From: Treponema sp.
GTDB taxonomy: Bacteria > Spirochaetota > Spirochaetia > Treponematales > Breznakiellaceae
Assembly: GCA_031259035.1 (NCBI GenBank)
Contig: JAIRLZ010000083.1
Coordinates: 1-25,103 of the forward strand
DNA: 25,103 nt
Direction: 5' to 3'
Position 1 is the stretch's first letter. Each line of letters begins with the position of its first letter. Made by a program: the position numbers and the translations under genes. Positions 6,690 through 13,827 of this stretch are shown here, piece after piece. The notes beneath the pieces are model-generated. The model searched no databases. It saw only the letters and a list, made by a program, of their open reading frames with translations, and was not told the origin of the DNA.

Positions 6690-8730
6690 TTTTTTTAAAT
6701 TTGTTTCTCTATGCGCGCTGTTTTTATTCCTTCACCCTCTCCTCGCGCAGGAGCCGGCGGCTCAAGAGCCGGCGTACGATTTCCCGGAAGACGCTTTGTC
6801 GCTTGAAGAGGATAAAGGAACAACCGTCACCGGAAGTCTGGAACCTACGCGGCAAACGCGGGTCGTCAGCAAAGAAGACATTGAGCGAATCCACGCGCCC
6901 ACCGTTACCGCGTTGCTGGAAGAACTGTTTGATCTGGGCGCCACGAGTTACGGGCCTTACGGCAACGCCGCTTCGGTGAATATTCGGGGCATGGGATCCG
7001 GACGGGTGGCGATACTCGTTGACGGGACGCCGGTCAATTCCGCGCAGTCCGGGACATTCAACCTTGAAAGCGTCGGCGTCAACGCCATTGAACGGATCGA
7101 GGTGACGTACGGCGGCGCGGACAGTGAATTCAACGTATCGGGCGCGATGGGCGGCATCATCAACATCGTAACCGTGAACCACCATCAGCGCGGACTGCGC
7201 TTCGGCGGCGGCGTTTCCAGTACCGGTTCCCTGCCCGGCGCGTACCAAAAACGGGACGGCTCGCGCGGGGACGCGGAGTTCCGCGACCTGCTCGACGCCC
7301 AGAACGTCAACGCCTTTGTGTCCAAAGGCTGGGGCGGAGGCGCTGGCGAGAACGCTTTCTCTTTTTCCGCGAGCGTTTTTGCGAACCGCGCTGAAAACCA
7401 TTTTTTGTTTGATGATTATTACGGCGTAAAACGCCGCCGAATCAACAACGAGGTGTGGGACGCTGGCGCCGCGATCTCCCTTTCCGGAATGTTCGCGGAT
7501 CTGACGCGGCTCGTCTATTCGGGCGGCCTGTACTACGGGGACAAAAACACGCCCGGCGCCATGACGGCGGTCAATTACGGCAAGCAGCGCGACTTTTCAA
7601 CCCGTCAGGCTCTGTTTCTTGACAATCCCGCAGTGTTTCGCTCGCTGTTCCGCGACGCGCTTGCCGTTGAAGCGAGCGTGAGCTACACCGGGGAACGGAT
7701 CGGCTATGAAGACATTCCGCTTTCCGCTGCCGGCGCGTCTCTTCATACGCTGCACACCCTGCGCGTCATCAACCGCTGGTCATGGTATGCGGCGAAAACG
7801 CTCGCCCTCAAGACGGGCTGGGACTACGCCTACAACCACCTTGATTCGACCAATACCGGCGTTCAAGACGCGCATACCGCCGGCGTGTACCTGACCGGCG
7901 AATGGGGGGGCGCGGTCCGGCTCATCCCTTCGGTAAAGCTGGCGTTCAGCGGCGACAGCCTTGTTCCGGTACCGAAACTGGGCTTTGCGTGGCGGGCGAC
8001 CGAAACGATTTCCTTTTTTAACAACTACTTCCGAGTTTTTAAGCTGCCCACGTTCAATGACCGGTATTGGGCGGGTGACGCGACCGCCCGCGGCAACCCG
8101 GCGCTGCGCCCGGAAGACGGCTGGGGCTCGGACATAGGGGCGCGGTACACCGGAGTCTTCACCCTTGACGCGGCTGTATACGCCTCGTATGTGAAGGACA
8201 GCATTCACTGGCGGGCGGTGAACAGCGTGTGGACGCCGGTCAATATCGGCGCCGCAGCGTTTTTCGGCGCGGATGCCCGCATACAGAAGGAATTTTTCTT
8301 TCCAGCCGGAATTATGCGTGGATTTATCCGCACAATCACGCCGTCTTTTTCCTATCAGCGCCTGCTGAGTTACATTTTAACCGAGGGACTCACGTTTGCC
8401 TCCGGCATCCGTATGCCCTACATGCCTGAACACGCTTTTGGCGCGGCTCTTGACGTACGGTGGAAAACCGGCTCCCTGCGGCTTTCCGGCCATTACACCG
8501 GAACGCGCTACACGGAAACCTTGAACATCATCAAGCTGAAGCCGTACGTTCTGCTCAATCTCGCAATAAACCAGACCATTATGGCGCATTCCTTGAACGC
8601 CCGTCCGCCGCAGATAATGGCGTTTTGCGTGTTGCGCAACATGCTGAATGTGTCCTACGTGTCTGTTCAGGATTACCCCATGCAGGGATTCACGGCGACT
8701 GTCGGGGTGAAGGCGGAGTTTGAGCGGTGA
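6649..8730 (+). CDS. TonB-dependent outer membrane receptor, BtuB-like
   Basis: 693 aa from ATG 6649, overlapping the lipoprotein gene by 41 bases; a GTG at 6670 is an alternative start that gives a more usual signal peptide (FFKFVSLCALFLFLHPLLA). After the signal comes a TonB-box-like stretch (TTVTGS, about residue 60), the plug domain (about 70-180) with VNIRGMGSGRVAILVDGTPVN and IERIEVTYGGADSEF, and a 22-strand-type barrel to the C-terminus. Vitamin B12 or another corrinoid is the likely substrate because the transcript begins with a cobalamin riboswitch and the plug resembles BtuB. No btuCDF genes are present in the window, so the inner-membrane step must be encoded elsewhere. The last residues are EFER, not the usual aromatic end. 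Confidence 0.88.
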   Translation: MDTLTFTVYVRNNSFFKFVSLCALFLFLHPLLAQEPAAQEPAYDFPEDALSLEEDKGTTVTGSLEPTRQTRVVSKEDIERIHAPTVTALLEELFDLGATSYGPYGNAASVNIRGMGSGRVAILVDGTPVNSAQSGTFNLESVGVNAIERIEVTYGGADSEFNVSGAMGGIINIVTVNHHQRGLRFGGGVSSTGSLPGAYQKRDGSRGDAEFRDLLDAQNVNAFVSKGWGGGAGENAFSFSASVFANRAENHFLFDDYYGVKRRRINNEVWDAGAAISLSGMFADLTRLVYSGGLYYGDKNTPGAMTAVNYGKQRDFSTRQALFLDNPAVFRSLFRDALAVEASVSYTGERIGYEDIPLSAAGASLHTLHTLRVINRWSWYAAKTLALKTGWDYAYNHLDSTNTGVQDAHTAGVYLTGEWGGAVRLIPSVKLAFSGDSLVPVPKLGFAWRATETISFFNNYFRVFKLPTFNDRYWAGDATARGNPALRPEDGWGSDIGARYTGVFTLDAAVYASYVKDSIHWRAVNSVWTPVNIGAAAFFGADARIQKEFFFPAGIMRGFIRTITPSFSYQRLLSYILTEGLTFASGIRMPYMPEHAFGAALDVRWKTGSLRLSGHYTGTRYTETLNIIKLKPYVLLNLAINQTIMAHSLNARPPQIMAFCVLRNMLNVSYVSVQDYPMQGFTATVGVKAEFER

Positions 8731-8824
8731 GATGCGCGAGGCGCGCGCCCGAAGCCTTCAGCGAATGGCGTATGGACGTGAAGTATACAGCGGAATATCG
8801 TCCGGCTCTCGCCCCGCCCGCGCC

Positions 8825-9060
8825 TCACGCCCGTAAACCCGCGCCGCTTCTCGCGCCGCTTCCCTCCATAAGCCGCTTCCGCATCTCTTCTATGCCGCGC
8901 CCCGCGTCTATCATCTCCAATAGTTCCATGTCCCGTTCTTCACGCCCTTCTTCCAGACCCTCTTTCCAGCCTTCTTCCCACCCCTTTTTCCAACCTTTTT
9001 CCCAAGCCTCAGCTTTCCTCAAGCCAGACCGCTCTGGCGTTGTTCTCAGTATAAGCGCAG
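8825..9060 (-). pseudogene. Remnant of an Rpn/PD-(D/E)XK nuclease-family gene, C-terminal end
   Basis: An open stretch on the minus strand (65 codons from a TTG at 9022) encodes AEAWEKGWKKGWEEGWKEG and then a LEEGREERDMELLEMIDAG tail. Such a Trp/Gly/Lys/Glu repeat followed by an acidic-basic helix is the usual C-terminus of Rpn family (COG5464) recombination-promoting nucleases. Just upstream a second frame reads ENNARAVWLE, also typical of that family, so a frameshift near 9022 separates them. The catalytic N-terminal domain is not found. The DNA underneath is a degenerate 12-base tandem repeat (about 8951-9012). The rest of 8731-9372 holds a GCGCAGCC microrepeat (9058-9080) and the repeat at 9245; I see no intact gene. 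Confidence 0.55.
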
Positions 9061-9244
9061 CCGCGCAGCCGCGCAGCCGCCTATCTCAAAGAAAACGCCG
9101 TTGATCCGCTTTTTGTTTATGTTTATGATTGTTCTTGGCCATAGTGTACAAGGTTTTTGATGAATTTACAATGTCAGTGCGCAGGTGGAGGCTTGTTTCG
9201 CGGAGGCTGCGTCCGGTTCGGAAGGCGGTTCGCTTTTATCAATA

Positions 9245-9289
9245 GAGCCTGTTCCAAAACGCGCAGAGCGACAGTTTTGGGAAAAGCTC
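9245..9289. repeat. Inverted-repeat element, copy 3 (GAGCCTGTTCCAAAAC family)
   Basis: GAGCCTGTTCCAAAAC (9245-9260) pairs with GTTTTGGGAAAAGCTC (9274-9289) at 13 of 16 positions around a 13-base loop. The loop and arms match the element at 2903-2947 at 40 of 45 positions. It lies downstream of leuD (minus strand), again beyond the end of an operon. Confidence 0.75.
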
Positions 9290-9372
9290 AATAATTATCT
9301 GGACGCACGGCGCGTCAACAAGTACGCCACAAGGCGGCGCCGTCCAGAACGACAGGTTCAGGAGACGTCTCT

Positions 9373-9894
9373 CTAATACTTCTTCGCCGCGTACTCGACC
9401 CAGCCGCCCGCCTCAACCAGGGCTTTCTCAAAGCCTTGCAGGGTGAAGGGAACGGTTTTCCGTTTCGCCGCAGTGGTAAACGTGAGAGCCGCCTTTTCAA
9501 CATCGACCGTCACCGTTGTTTTTTCTCTGGAGAATTCGCGGAACAATTCGTCCAGCGTCGCCGCAGGCAGTTCCGCCGCTATCATGCCGCAGTTGTACAT
9601 ATTTTGCCTGAAAATGCGGGCGAAACTTTCGGCAATCACAACATTGACGCCATTGACCTCAAACGCCCACGGCGCATGTTCGCGGGAACTTCCGCACCCA
9701 AAATTCGCGCGCGTAACAACGGCCCCAATGTCCTTGATCGCGGAGGGATCAAAGCCGTCAAGCGTCAAGTCTTCCAGCAGGTAGGGCTTGAGGGCTTCTT
9801 TTGAGTTCTCGGTTAAATGCCGCGCCGGGATAATTTCATCAGTATTGATGTCGCTTCTGTCCAAAAAGAGAACGTTTCCGCTAAATGTTTTCAT
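9373..9894 (-). CDS. leuD: 3-isopropylmalate dehydratase small subunit (LeuD)
   Basis: 173 aa, the swivel-domain subunit that joins LeuC to isomerise 2-isopropylmalate to 3-isopropylmalate in leucine synthesis. Visible motifs are LDRSDINTDEIIPARHL (residues 11-27) and ANFGCGSSREHAPWAF (63-78), the substrate-binding signature, then ESFARIFRQNMYNCG. The length fits the short LeuD form (about 165 aa) of the LeuC-HACN/LeuD type and not the 200-aa enterobacterial form. ATG start with GGAGGAT just upstream. It follows leuC by 32 bases. Because the short form is shared with homoaconitase and dimethylmalate dehydratase, the exact substrate is not fully certain. Confidence 0.92.
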   Translation of the reverse strand: MKTFSGNVLFLDRSDINTDEIIPARHLTENSKEALKPYLLEDLTLDGFDPSAIKDIGAVVTRANFGCGSSREHAPWAFEVNGVNVVIAESFARIFRQNMYNCGMIAAELPAATLDELFREFSREKTTVTVDVEKAALTFTTAAKRKTVPFTLQGFEKALVEAGGWVEYAAKKY

Positions 9895-9926
9895 ATATCC
9901 TCCGTTTTACCGCGTGAGCGGCCGGT

Positions 9927-11204
9927 TCAACCGCCAATCGCGCCGGCAATCGCCGCGGCGGCGGCGGACGCGGGACTCATCAGGTGAACCATGCCCCCCT
10001 TGCCCATGCGCCCGAAAAAGTTGCGGTTTGTGGTGGAGGCGCACACTTCCCCGGACGCAAGCACGCCATTGGACATGCCGAGACACGCGCCGCACGTGGG
10101 GTTTGTCACACAGAAGCCCGCTGACATAAACGTCTCAATAAGCCCTTCTTTAAGCGCCTGTTCATAAACGGCGGGCGTCGCGGGCGACACGATGGCCCGC
10201 ACCGAATCGGCTGTTTTTTTGCCTTTGACAATGGCGGCGGCTGCCCGCAGGTCTTCAATGCGTCCGTTGGTGCAGGAGCCGATGTACACCTGATCGATTT
10301 TGACGCCGGCCAACTCCCGAATGGGCTTCACCTCATCGGGCTTATAGCCGACCGTGGCGCACGGCTCAAGCGCGGAGCAGTCAAGGTCAACAACGCCCGC
10401 GTATACGGCGTCTTCATCGCCGCGCCATTGCGCAAAATCGGCGGCGGCATCTTCTTTTGTGGAATAGGCGCGCTCTCCATCGGGCCCGATGAATTTCCAC
10501 AAATACTCCACCGTTGTCTTGTCCGGCAGGCAAACGCCGCAGGTCGCGCCCGCTTCAACCGCCATATTGCAGATGGTCATGCGGCCTTCCATACTTAATT
10601 CGTCAACCACGCGCCCGCGAAATTCAATGACCTTGCCCGTGGCTCCGGCGACGCCGAGCCTTGCGATAACGCTCAATATCACATCTTTGGCGAAAACGCC
10701 GCTTTTTAGCGTTCCATTGAGATTTATGCGCAGGGTTTCGGGCTGTTTAAAGACCGCCACCCCTTTAAGAATGCCCACTTCAAGGTCTGTGGTTCCCACA
10801 CCGGCGGCGAACGCGCCGAATGCGCCGTGAGTGCACGTGTGACTGTCTCCCATGATGATAGTATGTCCCGGTCGCACAAAGCCTTTTTCCGGGAAGAGCG
10901 CATGGCACACGCCGTTTCTTCCAATATCAAAAAAGTCTTGTATATGATGGCGTCTCGCCCAATCCCGCAGTATCTTGCCTTGCTCGGCTGTCTTCGCGTC
11001 CTTAGCGGGCGTTACGTGGTCAATGACCGCTTTTATCTTTGCGGGATCAAAAACTGCGTCCATATTGCGGGAGACGAGATCGCCTATGGCAATCGGCGTT
11101 GTGATCTCGTGGCAAAACACCCTGTCCAGTTTCAACACCCATTCGCCAAAAGGTCTGTCAACAACGTGGGCCGCGAAAATTTTTTCAACAAGCGTTTTTC
11201 CCAT
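9927..11204 (-). CDS. leuC: 3-isopropylmalate dehydratase large subunit (LeuC)
   Basis: 425 aa, aconitase superfamily. The three cluster ligands for the 4Fe-4S cluster are seen as C311 (GSCTNG), C371 and C374 (TCGACLG). Other conserved pieces are GDSHTCTHGAFGAFA, which follows the H-x-x-x-E/D region, and TTNRNFFGRMGKG near the C-terminus. It forms the leucine-pathway isomerase with LeuD, downstream in the same operon. The start ATG has GAGGAG about 6 bases upstream. The length of about 420 aa is that of the HACN-type LeuC found in archaea and many anaerobes. leuA and leuB are not in the window. Confidence 0.94.
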   Translation of the reverse strand: MGKTLVEKIFAAHVVDRPFGEWVLKLDRVFCHEITTPIAIGDLVSRNMDAVFDPAKIKAVIDHVTPAKDAKTAEQGKILRDWARRHHIQDFFDIGRNGVCHALFPEKGFVRPGHTIIMGDSHTCTHGAFGAFAAGVGTTDLEVGILKGVAVFKQPETLRINLNGTLKSGVFAKDVILSVIARLGVAGATGKVIEFRGRVVDELSMEGRMTICNMAVEAGATCGVCLPDKTTVEYLWKFIGPDGERAYSTKEDAAADFAQWRGDEDAVYAGVVDLDCSALEPCATVGYKPDEVKPIRELAGVKIDQVYIGSCTNGRIEDLRAAAAIVKGKKTADSVRAIVSPATPAVYEQALKEGLIETFMSAGFCVTNPTCGACLGMSNGVLASGEVCASTTNRNFFGRMGKGGMVHLMSPASAAAAAIAGAIGG

Positions 11205-11268
11205 CCTATGCTCCTCGGCGCCGCAACGCCGCCGCTTTTCGGCATGGCGCCGCCTCTAATACGCCTCC

Positions 11269-11297
11269 ACCATACCATATTTGATCGCTTTGCGCAA
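11269..11297 (-). promoter_or_regulatory. Possible leuCD promoter
   Basis: On the minus strand, TTGCGC (11297-11292), a 17-base spacer and TATGGT (11274-11269), about 65 bases before leuC. Each hexamer matches four of six. The stretch lies between leuC and the transposase remnant. Confidence 0.3.
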
Positions 11298-11329
11298 TAG
11301 AGGCGCGGAGCGTCTCGATGGCGCCGCCG

Positions 11330-12131
11330 CGGTGTTTTAGGAGTGTCGTAAACCTTCACCGTTTTAGAACCCGCATGAGTTTTGCTGAGAAGTTTTTTGT
11401 GGGGAATAAAAAAGTTCAGAAGCGGGCAGAGATATTTGCGGGCCTCCGGCAGCGCGGCGAGTTCCGGCTCGGAATCGAAGCGGGCGTATCCGGCATAGTT
11501 TTTGACAAAGGCGTTATTTTTCTGTTCGGCATAACAGTTGTCGTTGCTGTGGCGGGGGCGGCCGCCTGTAAGGCAAAGGGTTTCCGTGATCTCCCGCCAG
11601 TTCAAAATGTCATGATTTATAAATTCGCCGCCGTTGCCGCCGTTGTCGCTGTGAAGTTCAATCATCGTGAAGGGTAAGGAACTGTGGATGTATTGTAATT
11701 CTTTCATTGTCCATAGATGCGCTTTGTTTTTTAGGGCTCTGAATTCCGGCCAGCCTGAGGCGATGCCGGTTACGGTCAAAGTAAGGGTACATTCCCCTGA
11801 ATCCGGGCTTCCGCAGTGGCGGCGGACTAAAGTCCGGCGGTATCAGTTTGGATAAACCTAAGCGTATTGCGTTCCGTGCCGTTATAGCGGGTTCTTACGG
11901 GAATTTGCTTTAACAGGGCGGCTTCGCCCAATTTTGAGCCGCTGACGCCCTTTCCCCGAAGCGCGTCTTTTTCGGCTTTGAGAAGCCGGTCTATTGCCGG
12001 CGGGCTTATGGCAAGCAATTTTTTTTGGTTTCCGGCGTGATGTGAAAGTCGGGAATTTTCGTCTTTGTCTTGCGGTCTCCGCTTTGACACCGCAAACAAA
12101 TTTCGTTTGAAAGAGCTTTTTTTACGCTCAT
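11330..12131 (-). pseudogene. Degenerate DDE-type transposase (rve integrase-core family)
   Basis: Minus-strand frames joined across breaks read like one transposase: FHITPETKK, then KLLAISPPAIDRLLKAEKD, IPVRTRYNGTERN, IQTDT, HCG, LTLTVTGIASGWPEF, ALKNKAHLWTM, ELHSDNGG, EFINHDI, SNDNCYAEQKN and KVYDTPKTP. These match the integrase-core (rve) type often listed as unclassified IS transposases; the D of IQTDT, the D of SDNG and the E of YAEQKN would be the catalytic triad. Frame breaks lie at an A-run near 12030 and at a palindrome at 11823-11836, and a nine-base unit (AACGGCGGC) is doubled inside SDNG..GEF. The N-terminus is missing and the C-terminus ends near the leuC leader. No clear terminal repeats remain. 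Confidence 0.8.
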
Positions 12132-12188
12132 TTTTAACCCCGTTTTGACCCCCGGTTTCTAAAGTCCTTCACCGGCAAGTCTGAATTA

Positions 12189-12247
12189 TTTGGGTCAGGT
12201 TTTCAAAATGAGGCAAGCCTCCATTTGGGTCAGATTTTTGATGAGGC
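12189..12247. repeat. Tandem half-units left of the BREX island
   Basis: TTTGGGTCAGG followed by TTTTCAAAATGAGGC (12189-12214) is repeated with changes as TTTGGGTCAGA plus TTTTTGATGAGGC (12224-12247), at a 35-base period. The spacer AAGCCTCCA completes a small palindrome GAGGC-AA-GCCTC. The second unit forms most of the direct repeat that recurs at the island's far end. Confidence 0.65.
12208..12247. repeat. Direct repeat, left copy, flanking the BREX island
   Basis: Forty bases starting ATGAGGCAAGCCTCCATTTG and ending TTTTTGATGAGGC match 24220-24259 at 37 of 40 positions, in the same direction. After it both copies have a G+C-rich stretch and then TTGAC. The two copies enclose about 12 kb. 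Confidence 0.85.
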
Positions 12248-12257
12248 GCCCCGCCCC

Positions 12258-12286
12258 TTGACGGGTAAGGGATTCGGGGGTAGAAT
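12258..12286 (+). promoter_or_regulatory. Promoter entering the BREX island
   Basis: TTGACG (12258-12263), 17-base spacer, TAGAAT (12281-12286); five of six matches in each hexamer. The ATG at 12287 touches the -10 box, so the RNA should begin near 12293, where a second in-frame ATG lies. Translation of the small ORF from this promoter would be leaderless, or the product is not made from it. Confidence 0.6.
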
Positions 12287-12532
12287 ATGGCTATGTACCA
12301 TACTATCATTTTGTCTTTGAACGAAAGACTTGACCTGGGCATACAAGTCAGAGAACTGAAAAAGCAAGGCAAACTAGAGGAAGCCGCAAAGCTGGCCCGG
12401 CAAATGTCTCTGCCACCGTATAAGGCAAAATGGGCAAAAAAGCGCATGGGTGCAGATTTTCGGAAGCAGGGGAACTGGAACCTGTCTGAAGCGGAGTCCG
12501 AATACGATACAGGCAAGTACGGCATCTGTTGA
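12287..12532 (+). CDS. Small hypothetical protein at the island's left edge
   Basis: 81 aa, rich in Lys/Glu and helix-forming residues: an N-terminal helix (LNERLDLGIQVRELKKQGKLEEAAKLARQM) and a second part LPPYKAKWAKKRMGADFRKQGNWNLSEAESEY. I have an impression of similar short Treponema proteins ending in LSEAEAEYG plus a few residues, but I cannot verify it. If so, the last residues (DTGKYGIC) are replaced by the junction with the island. GGGGG lies six bases before ATG 12287; ATG 12293 is an alternative. Its 3' part overlaps the next frame. It might be a remnant of the gene that lay here before the island arrived, or a small BREX regulator. No function is assigned. Confidence 0.5.
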   Translation: MAMYHTIILSLNERLDLGIQVRELKKQGKLEEAAKLARQMSLPPYKAKWAKKRMGADFRKQGNWNLSEAESEYDTGKYGIC

Positions 12533-13826
12533 ACAATTAAATACTGACATCCGCCGTGTGGATTTTGCCCATACGGAGCTATGTTCGTACAGCGATCCCG
12601 TTACCTGTTCCGTGAATGGTGAGCATATCCCTGTTGGCAATTGGTACGACTTGTTAATCACATTCATTGAAAAGTTTATTTCGGAAAACAACCCAAAAAT
12701 CGGCGACTTATTCTATCGGCCGTTACTTCCGGGAAGCAAACGCCCATTTTTATTGAAAGGCAAACCCAACGGAAAGGCACGGCAAATATCAACCGGTCAT
12801 TGGGTTTATGTAAACATCAATGTTCCTAGCCTTGTCAACCTAATCGGTAAACTTTGCCGTTATTGCGATGTGAATCTTGATAATGTCGAGATTACATATA
12901 CGCCGAAAACGAACGGCGTATTCGAGCGGAAAAATGCGGGACAAGAAGAAAACGATGCCGTTACGGGATTTGTTCCCGATTCTATAATTGTTGCGCTGGC
13001 TGCTGATTATCCCAACGGATTCACGTTCGACACAACCGCCGTCCGCCTGCTTTCGGAAAAATCAGGCGTAGAGGTAGACGGTAATATCCAAACAGCGTTG
13101 AAACGCTTGATGTTTCGCAGGAACGATGCTCTTTATTTTTTACTTGATGTTGTCGCCGCTGCCAAAACGCGGAAAGATATAATAGATTTCGCCGATATGT
13201 TGCTTGACGACTATGGCTGCTTTGAGATTCGTGAGTTATACGCGCTCTTCGACAGCCTTAACGAAAAGTGCGTTGACGGTTTGGAACATTTCGAAGCCTT
13301 TTATAATTTTATAAACAAGCGCGATGTCCGCTGTGTTACCCACTACGGCACACGAATTGCCCGCGTTCAAAACAAGGGCATCCATAGTTTATTCGCGGAC
13401 ATTGCTCAAAAAATTATCAGCATAACCCATAATGAATTCGGAGGGGTAATCAGCGAAGACGATTTACGGGAACGTTTCCCCGGGTTCGGTGCAGGCTTGC
13501 TTGCACACATTATAAAAGAACACGCGGAAGCGCTCGTTAAAACAAAAATTAACGGCATTGTCTGTTATCAGACTCTTGACGCGCTCGGACTTTCAGACGA
13601 GTTTTCAGATACGCTTGCCGAAACGCTGTCTGAGATTGACGGGATCGGTTTGGCGCCGTCAGAGGAAGTCCTGCACACGGCGTTGAGTTTGAGAATGGGA
13701 CTAAACTTCAAAGCGGAATACAACATTCCCGACGATACAACATTCAGGCGTGTAATCGCCGCTTATTACCAGGAAGCGCCTCAACGAGCATGGAACCGGG
13801 GCGTATTCGCGGAAGCGCGGGATTAA
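12450..13826 (+). CDS. Hypothetical protein, first large gene of the BREX operon
   Basis: Up to 458 aa from GTG 12450; other in-frame candidates are GTG 12558 and 12612, and no ATG occurs until about residue 220. None has a good ribosome site, and the first 80 bases overlap the preceding ORF, so the true start is uncertain and the 5' end may have been lost. Residues about 30-150 (VDFAHTELCSY, VNGEHIPVGNWYDLLITF, LLPGSKRPFLLKG, HWVYVNINVPSLVNLIGKL) form a domain I recall from defence-linked proteins with a pattern of S/N-W-x-D-L-L, R-P-F/Y and Y-V-x-x-N. The remainder is helical with possible tandem winged-helix segments (ISEDDLRERFPGFGAGLLAHII). The stop is one base before brxP, so it belongs to the operon. 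Function unknown; DNA binding or regulation is possible. Confidence 0.75.
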   Translation: MQIFGSRGTGTCLKRSPNTIQASTASVEQLNTDIRRVDFAHTELCSYSDPVTCSVNGEHIPVGNWYDLLITFIEKFISENNPKIGDLFYRPLLPGSKRPFLLKGKPNGKARQISTGHWVYVNINVPSLVNLIGKLCRYCDVNLDNVEITYTPKTNGVFERKNAGQEENDAVTGFVPDSIIVALAADYPNGFTFDTTAVRLLSEKSGVEVDGNIQTALKRLMFRRNDALYFLLDVVAAAKTRKDIIDFADMLLDDYGCFEIRELYALFDSLNEKCVDGLEHFEAFYNFINKRDVRCVTHYGTRIARVQNKGIHSLFADIAQKIISITHNEFGGVISEDDLRERFPGFGAGLLAHIIKEHAEALVKTKINGIVCYQTLDALGLSDEFSDTLAETLSEIDGIGLAPSEEVLHTALSLRMGLNFKAEYNIPDDTTFRRVIAAYYQEAPQRAWNRGVFAEARD

Positions 13827-13827
13827 T

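Noticed and set aside
9185..9376. Plus-strand open frame of 63 codons that includes repeat copy 3.
   Set aside because: No ribosome site, no recognisable motif, and it runs through the repeat into the leuD end; probably chance.
11132..11330. The 3' part of the 215-codon minus-strand transposase frame extending into leuC.
   Set aside because: Here leuC is read in another frame with clear conservation, so this part is run-on after the transposase remnant loses similarity.
12189..12247. Tandem half-units considered as a degenerate CRISPR array.
   Set aside because: Only two unequal units with a 9-base spacer and no cas genes in the window.
12208..12261. A 17-codon frame starting at the ATG of the left direct repeat.
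   Set aside because: No ribosome site before it and it ends in the promoter; the matching right copy stops after six codons, so coding is not conserved.
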